Positions 60,054 through 64,000 of a stretch of DNA of 64,000 nucleotides are shown in pieces. Where the stretch lies: the NCBI GenBank assembly GCA_966211455.1, contig CBIHNI010000001.1, positions 1 through 64,000 on the forward strand, in the 5' to 3' direction. Positions within the stretch are counted from its first letter, which is position 1, and each line of letters opens with the position of its first letter. The translations under genes were made by a program, and so were the position numbers. This DNA is from 21-14-0-10-47-8 sp966211455. GTDB lineage: Bacteria > Bdellovibrionota > Bdellovibrionia > Bdellovibrionales > Bdellovibrionaceae. The notes below the pieces were generated by a model. The model was not told the origin of the DNA. It did not search any database and saw nothing but the letters and a program-made list of their open reading frames with translations.

Positions 60054-61963
60054 TGAACTTCACAAAAATTGCGTTTTCGGTGTTGGTGGCCTCGTCTCTT
60101 CTTTCATGTAAGTCAGGTCCCAGCCTGATGTCGCGCGCCGGAAATGAACCGCGCGTGATTCAACCGCGCCCCGATGCGCCGACGAAAACGCAGATTCCGA
60201 AGGCGACTCCGGAAAGATTGTTCGAAGCGGCCCGCAAACTCTTCGACGCGAAAGAATACAACAAGGCTTACGATTACTATATGAGCGTGTCGCAATCTTG
60301 GGCTGGCAAACCGCGCGAGCCCGAAGCCTTGGTCTGGGCGGATCGCAGTTTGGTTCGCGGCAACCGTTTTCATGAAGCGATCGATCTGACGACTCAACTT
60401 TTGAAAACCAAAAAATGGAACGAGGCTTTGACGTCCGAACTGACAGGCTATCTGTTCAAATCACAAGAATCGATCGGCGATGTGCTGGCCGCTTTGCAAA
60501 CTTCGGCCGAAGCGCAAAGCAATCCGCTGCTGGCCAAAGAAGCCGAAGCCTATCGTTTGAAATCAAACGATATCATCGAAAACAAATTGTCCCCGCCCGA
60601 GCTTGAAAAGGTCGCCAATCAAGAAAGTCTGGGCGTCGCGCGCGCCAAGGCTTTTCAGCGTCTGGGCGAAATGAGTCTGGAATCGCACGATCCAGATGGG
60701 GCCCGCCGCTACTTCTCGAAAGCAATTGCCGTGGCGCCGACTTCGGAAGCCGGAGTGCGCTCGCAAGAAAATCTGGACCAGTTAGAATCGATTCGCCGTG
60801 TGGAACCAAAAACCGTCGGCGTTGTTCTGCCGATTTCTGGCCGCCATGGCGCAATTTCGCAAAAAACTTTGCGTGGCGTGCAGATGGGTCTTGGTCTTTA
60901 CAACAATTATCCCTCGTCGTTTAAGCTTGCCGTTGTGGATAGCGAAGGCAATCCCGACAACGCCCGTCGCGGTGTTGAACGCTTGGTTCGTGAAGACAAC
61001 GTGATCGCGATCATCGGCAGCGTGCTTTCAAAGACGGCTCCGGCGGTGGCGGCAAAGGCTAGCGAATTGGGTGTGCCTTCGATTGCGCTTTCGCAAAAGG
61101 CTGGCATCACGGATGCGGGTCCAAATGTGTATCGCAACTCTTTGACCAGCGAAATGCAGGTTCGATACCTGGTGAAAGTTGCCATGGAAGAAATGGGAAT
61201 GAAAAAGTTCGCCATTCTTTTCCCGAACGATCTTTACGGCGTCGAATTTGCCAATATTTTCTGGGATGAAGTTTTGGCCCGCGGGGGCCAGATCGTTGGC
61301 GCACAAAATTATTCGAACAAAGAAACGGATTTCCGTTATCCGATTCAACGCTTGGTTGGAACTTATTACGTTGAAGCGCGTGCGGATGAATACAAACTGC
61401 GCTTGAAAGATTGGTCGGATGCGCAAACCAAAAAGTCGGCGCGAACGACTCCGCCAGAAGATTTGCTGCCACCGGTTGTGGATTTCGATGCGATCTTTAT
61501 CCCCGACAGCGTGAAGGCGATGGGACAGATTTCGGCAATGCTGTCTTTCAACGGCGTCAAAGGCGTGAAGCTTCTGGGGACAAACCTGTGGAACGTGCCG
61601 GGCGTTGCGAAGCGGGCGGGCCACTTTGCCAACAGCTTGATGTTCGTGGATAGCTTTGTTTCGACCGAGCCGCAGTTTATGAATTCGATTTTCGCCCGCG
61701 ATTACAAAGCGATCTTCAATGAAGAGCCCGGCATCTTCGAGGTGCAAGGCTACGATGCGGCCCTGTTGCTGCGTCAGCTGATCTCGCAAGGGGCAACGAA
61801 CCGCGAGTCCCTGTCGTCCGCTTTGGCGCGCGTCCAGGACTTTCCAGGGGCTGTAGGGCCTTTGTCGATGACCCAGCAGAAAGAGATCATGCGACCGCTT
61901 GTGGCGCTGACCTTGGATAACGGTGGAACCGTGGTTCCATTTCAGAAGCTGAAAAACCCTTAA
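60053..61963 (+). CDS. LpoA-like periplasmic lipoprotein with receptor fold
   Basis: A 636-residue lipoprotein: signal LVASSLLSC with the lipidated Cys near residue 19. Residues about 50-240 form TPR-like helices (ERLFEAARKLFDAKEYNKAYDYYM, ARAKAFQRLGEMSLESHDPDGARRYF). The C-terminal part (250-636) is a type I periplasmic-binding fold (KTVGVVLPISGRHGAISQKTLRGVQMGLGLY; IGSVLSKTAPAVAAKASELGVPSIALSQKAG). This architecture matches LpoA/LppC, the outer-membrane activator of PBP1a. Cotranscribed with grpE-dnaJ by a one-base overlap. Confidence 0.82.
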   Translation: MNFTKIAFSVLVASSLLSCKSGPSLMSRAGNEPRVIQPRPDAPTKTQIPKATPERLFEAARKLFDAKEYNKAYDYYMSVSQSWAGKPREPEALVWADRSLVRGNRFHEAIDLTTQLLKTKKWNEALTSELTGYLFKSQESIGDVLAALQTSAEAQSNPLLAKEAEAYRLKSNDIIENKLSPPELEKVANQESLGVARAKAFQRLGEMSLESHDPDGARRYFSKAIAVAPTSEAGVRSQENLDQLESIRRVEPKTVGVVLPISGRHGAISQKTLRGVQMGLGLYNNYPSSFKLAVVDSEGNPDNARRGVERLVREDNVIAIIGSVLSKTAPAVAAKASELGVPSIALSQKAGITDAGPNVYRNSLTSEMQVRYLVKVAMEEMGMKKFAILFPNDLYGVEFANIFWDEVLARGGQIVGAQNYSNKETDFRYPIQRLVGTYYVEARADEYKLRLKDWSDAQTKKSARTTPPEDLLPPVVDFDAIFIPDSVKAMGQISAMLSFNGVKGVKLLGTNLWNVPGVAKRAGHFANSLMFVDSFVSTEPQFMNSIFARDYKAIFNEEPGIFEVQGYDAALLLRQLISQGATNRESLSSALARVQDFPGAVGPLSMTQQKEIMRPLVALTLDNGGTVVPFQKLKNP

Positions 61964-61983
61964 ACGTACGGGCTTCGATCTAA

Positions 61984-62014
61984 TTTTCAGTATAATAAAA
62001 TATTATACTGAAAA
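61984..62014. repeat. Perfect AT-rich 14-bp inverted repeat
   Basis: TTTTCAGTATAATA (61984-61997) and its perfect reverse complement TATTATACTGAAAA (62001-62014), loop AAA. Each arm contains a TATAAT hexamer, so the site carries -10-like boxes on both strands. It lies 20 nt after the LpoA-like stop. It could be a terminator, an operator or a promoter pair. Confidence 0.6.
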
Positions 62015-62128
62015 CCGGATCCGATCTTAACCCAGATTACGACCTCAGTAGTCAAATCCCCCAAAGAGAGCGAAAAGCCGACCTAGCGCGGCTTTCCAGG
62101 ATGGAGCTCTTTTAACAATGGGGGGAGT

Positions 62129-62503
62129 ATGTTCCAAGGTTTATCGAAAGAGATCATTCAGCAGTGCCGACACAAATTGCTTCTGATGAAAAATGATTTA
62201 CTGAATCGCGCCCGTCACATCCGAGCCGAGTTTGCCCAGAACGACAAATCCAGCGGCGACGAAATCGATCAAACCGTGGCCCAGCTGGCCGAACACAACA
62301 TCCTGGTTTCCCAAGAAAGAATCCGCACTCAACTGATGGAGATCGAATTTGCTTTGGCCCGCATCGAAGCCGGTCAGTTCGGAACTTGCGAAGAGACGCA
62401 AGAACCCATCGAATCTGATCGCCTGCTTGCCATTCCCTACACTCGTCTCAGCATCGAAGGAGCTGAAATTCGAGATGCATCTCGTAAGAGATTTGCGAGA
62501 TAA
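62129..62503 (+). CDS. DksA/TraR-family protein lacking zinc cysteines
   Basis: A 124-residue DksA-type protein: an N-terminal helical hairpin (KEIIQQCRHKLLLMKNDLLNRARHIRAEF...) with SSGDEIDQTVAQLAEHN, then GQFGTCEETQEPIESDRLLAIPYTRLSIEGAE near 87-118. The C-terminal zinc-finger should have four Cys (CxxC...CxxC), but only the first remains. DksA proteins bind the RNA polymerase secondary channel and act with ppGpp. Some DksA paralogues work without zinc. Its neighbour at 62695 keeps all four. Confidence 0.85.
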   Translation: MFQGLSKEIIQQCRHKLLLMKNDLLNRARHIRAEFAQNDKSSGDEIDQTVAQLAEHNILVSQERIRTQLMEIEFALARIEAGQFGTCEETQEPIESDRLLAIPYTRLSIEGAEIRDASRKRFAR

Positions 62504-62513
62504 ATTTGCCGAT

Positions 62514-62561
62514 GTTTTCCACATTTCAGAGGAGAAAACATGCTTTCGAAGTGTGGAAAAC
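62514..62561. repeat. Inverted repeat with DnaA-box-like arms
   Basis: GTTTTCCACA (62514-62523) and its reverse complement TGTGGAAAAC (62552-62561), 28 nt apart. TTTTCCACA is one mismatch from the DnaA box TTATCCACA. The inner part contains an AGGAG site and the ATG of a 16-residue frame. Confidence 0.5.
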
Positions 62562-62590
62562 TCTCTCACCAAGCGTCGCGTTTTCTGTAG
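62540..62590 (+). CDS. Possible 16-residue leader peptide
   Basis: ATG 62540, five bases after AGGAG, encodes MLSKCGKLSHQASRFL and stops at 62590. It sits within an inverted repeat between the two DksA-family genes. A regulatory upstream peptide for the second DksA gene is imaginable; nothing else supports it. Confidence 0.25.
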   Translation: MLSKCGKLSHQASRFL

Positions 62591-62694
62591 AATGTTTCAG
62601 CAGCGAAAGATTTTTTGTTGAAACTCATACAGAAAAATTTCATAAACACCCTCGAATTGAAGAGCTAGGTCAATGATCATCGAAGGGGGAATAG

Positions 62695-63054
62695 ATGAAC
62701 GCGACCGACCTGACATTTTTCAAGGTCTTTCTGCTTGATCAAAAAAGTTCGATTTTAAACAAATCAACCGAGTTCAAGTACGAACAATCCGCTGAACGTA
62801 CGCACATTCCGGACGAAGCCGAAGCGGCTTCTCACGATCTGACAACATCACTGTCGATTCATTTGCACGAACGTGACCGCATGGTTCTGTTCCAAATCGA
62901 CCGCGCCCTGGGCAAGCTGGAAGACGGCACCTACGGCGAATGCGAAGCCTGTGGTGAAACCATCGGCGTCGGCCGCCTGAAAGCCAGCCCTTTCGCAACC
63001 CTGTGCATCGCCTGCAAAGAAGAGCAGGAAGATCCACGCAATCTCATGCAGTAA
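62695..63054 (+). CDS. DksA/TraR-family zinc-finger protein
   Basis: A 119-residue protein with a helical N-terminus and a complete C4 zinc finger: GECEACGETIGVGRLKASPFATLCIACKEEQED near residues 81-113 (CxxC and CxxC). The ASHDLTTSLSIHLHERDRMVLFQIDRALGKLEDGTYGEC core is typical of this family. It is predicted to bind RNA polymerase and adjust transcription during stringency. Whether this is the main DksA or a paralogue cannot be said. A terminator follows. Confidence 0.9.
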   Translation: MNATDLTFFKVFLLDQKSSILNKSTEFKYEQSAERTHIPDEAEAASHDLTTSLSIHLHERDRMVLFQIDRALGKLEDGTYGECEACGETIGVGRLKASPFATLCIACKEEQEDPRNLMQ

Positions 63055-63081
63055 TTGAACGACTTCTTTCTCATGGAGAGA

Positions 63082-63116
63082 GGTCTGCTGACATGGACGT
63101 CAGCTCTTTTTTTTTA
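63082..63116 (+). terminator. Terminator after second DksA-family gene
   Basis: Stem GCTGAC (63087-63092) with GTCAGC (63099-63104), extended by outer pairs, followed by TC and a run of nine T. Confidence 0.85.
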
Positions 63117-63388
63117 ATTTCTACACTCTCGAATTCTAAAGTCTCGACAAAGCAATTTGATCAAATACCCACTCCCCAAGCCCAGTCCAGGCTGTCTGGC
63201 GACATGGGCGTTTGGTCGCGTTTTCACTCTGAAAACAGGTCCTAGGTGGCGTGTTTTCTCTCGACCAAAGCGCCTATTTCGGGAATGTCGCGATTCTAGA
63301 CGTTTTTTATTTAAAGCCTGAGCTGTTTGCGACCGAAAAATTTCATACGGAGCAACCCTATTCACCGCGCGACTGGCGGAGGAGCTGT
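63117..63388. other. Leader region of lon
   Basis: About 270 nt without a supported gene. The last 10 nt before ATG 63389 carry GGCGGAGGAG, a strong ribosome site. No clear promoter could be fixed by eye; a TTATTTAAA-type AT-rich run near 63306-63316 may be a -10 region. Confidence 0.4.
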
Positions 63389-64000
63389 ATGAGTTTTGAC
63401 GACAAAGTTTCAGAAATACCCGCAACATTGCCAATGCTTCCTGTACGGGACATCGTAGTATTCCCTTACATGATCCTACCCCTGTTCGTAGGACGTGAGG
63501 CTTCCATCCGATCTGTGGAAGATGCATTGTCAAAAAATCGTTTGATCTTCTTGGCCTCTCAGAAAGAGATCACAGAAGAAAATCCGACACCAGATACAAT
63601 CTACCAAACAGGAACCATCGCAAAAATCATGCGCATGAGAAAGCTCTCTGACGGTCGAGTGAAAATCTTGATCCAGGGTGAAGCGAAAGGTCGCATCAAG
63701 TCTTACGTGAAGACTTCGCCGTCTTTCGAAGTTTCTGTCGAGAAAATCGATGACACAGTCAACACATCTCCAGGTGTTGAATTCGAAGCCCTGATTCGCA
63801 CAGCGAAAGAGCACATCGAAAAGATCATCGCCTTGGGCCGCGTGCTTTCACCAGATATCTTGTTGGTTCTGGACGATGTCACCGATCCAGGTAAGCTTGC
63901 CGATTTGATCGCAAGTAATTTGGGAATCAAGGTTCCCGATGCTCAAAAGGTTCTGGAAACAACAGACCACAAAGAGCGTTTGAAATTGGTCAACGAAATC
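63389..64000 (+). CDS. lon: ATP-dependent protease Lon, 3' end outside window
   Basis: The open frame from ATG 63389 (MSFDDKVSEIPATLPMLPVRDIV) runs to the window end without a stop, giving 204 residues. It matches the N-terminal substrate-recognition domain of Lon: LPMLPVRDIVVFPYMILPLFVGR near residues 14-36, IAKIMRMRKLSDGRVKILIQGEAKGRI near 77-103 and the helical part beginning at EFEALIRTAKEHIEKI. Lon degrades damaged and regulatory proteins in the cytoplasm. GGCGGAGGAG precedes the ATG. The AAA+ and Ser-Lys protease domains lie beyond the window. Confidence 0.95.
   Translation, partial: MSFDDKVSEIPATLPMLPVRDIVVFPYMILPLFVGREASIRSVEDALSKNRLIFLASQKEITEENPTPDTIYQTGTIAKIMRMRKLSDGRVKILIQGEAKGRIKSYVKTSPSFEVSVEKIDDTVNTSPGVEFEALIRTAKEHIEKIIALGRVLSPDILLVLDDVTDPGKLADLIASNLGIKVPDAQKVLETTDHKERLKLVNEI

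Overview
The window reads as a stretch of chromosome from a Gram-negative bacterium of the Bdellovibrio type. That assignment is inference from recalled gene content and order plus mid-range base composition; no search was run. Support comes from Lol, Tat and outer-membrane barrel genes, a type IV pilus motor, many small lipoproteins and TPR proteins, and a nucleoside-degrading gene set that would suit a predator. There are no rRNA genes, CRISPR arrays, prophages or insertion sequences. Nearly all genes are core or conserved, packed with 1-4 nt overlaps.

Layout. 1-9177 is one long + strand run: tsf (5' cut by the window), pyrH, frr, uppS, cdsA, rseP, tsaB, a MinD/ParA ATPase, a degenerate J-domain/RodZ-type HTH protein, rluD and pgeF. 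9178-15000 is mixed: a barrel protein, tRNA-Phe(GAA), a reverse transsulfuration pair (CBS and cystathionine gamma-lyase), two orphan Tad/GspF-type platform proteins, a 26-residue histone-H1-like peptide with its own Shine-Dalgarno and terminator, and a second barrel-like protein. 15158-18608 is mdh-sucC-sucD-ndk. 19200-20200 holds two copies of a structured repeat flanking a GFA-family gene. 20242-25791 is an RNA m5U methyltransferase, a TPR lipoprotein, a RodZ-like protein with an extreme Thr-rich linker, a GT39-type membrane glycosyltransferase and a PHP-like protein.

25779-36681 carries a ferredoxin, a DnaQ-type exonuclease, nadE, a protein with a Flp prepilin motif, the lolA-rimO-BMC-like operon, comF-like, rlmH, a fused nadD-rsfS and obgE. 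36848-40319 is rpmA, rplU (with a histone-like C-terminal tail), a secreted protein and rng. 40499-46346 has pilT, acylphosphatase and the nucleoside catabolism genes deoC, deoA/pdp and punA. 46563-51505 has a subtilase lipoprotein and a three-gene acyl-CoA carboxylase. 51910-57230 has a LysR regulator, tatC, tatB, an unknown gene and a two-module M16 peptidase. 57247-64000 has hemW, grpE and dnaJ behind a heat-shock-like promoter, an LpoA-like lipoprotein, two DksA/TraR-family proteins and the start of lon (cut by the window end).

No complete new multi-gene system (defence, secretion or biosynthetic) stands out. The best candidates for something undescribed are the tandem BMC-like protein in the lolA-rimO operon, the repeated RNA-like element with compensatory stem changes, the H1-like peptide together with the tailed L21, and the ParA plus J/HTH pair.
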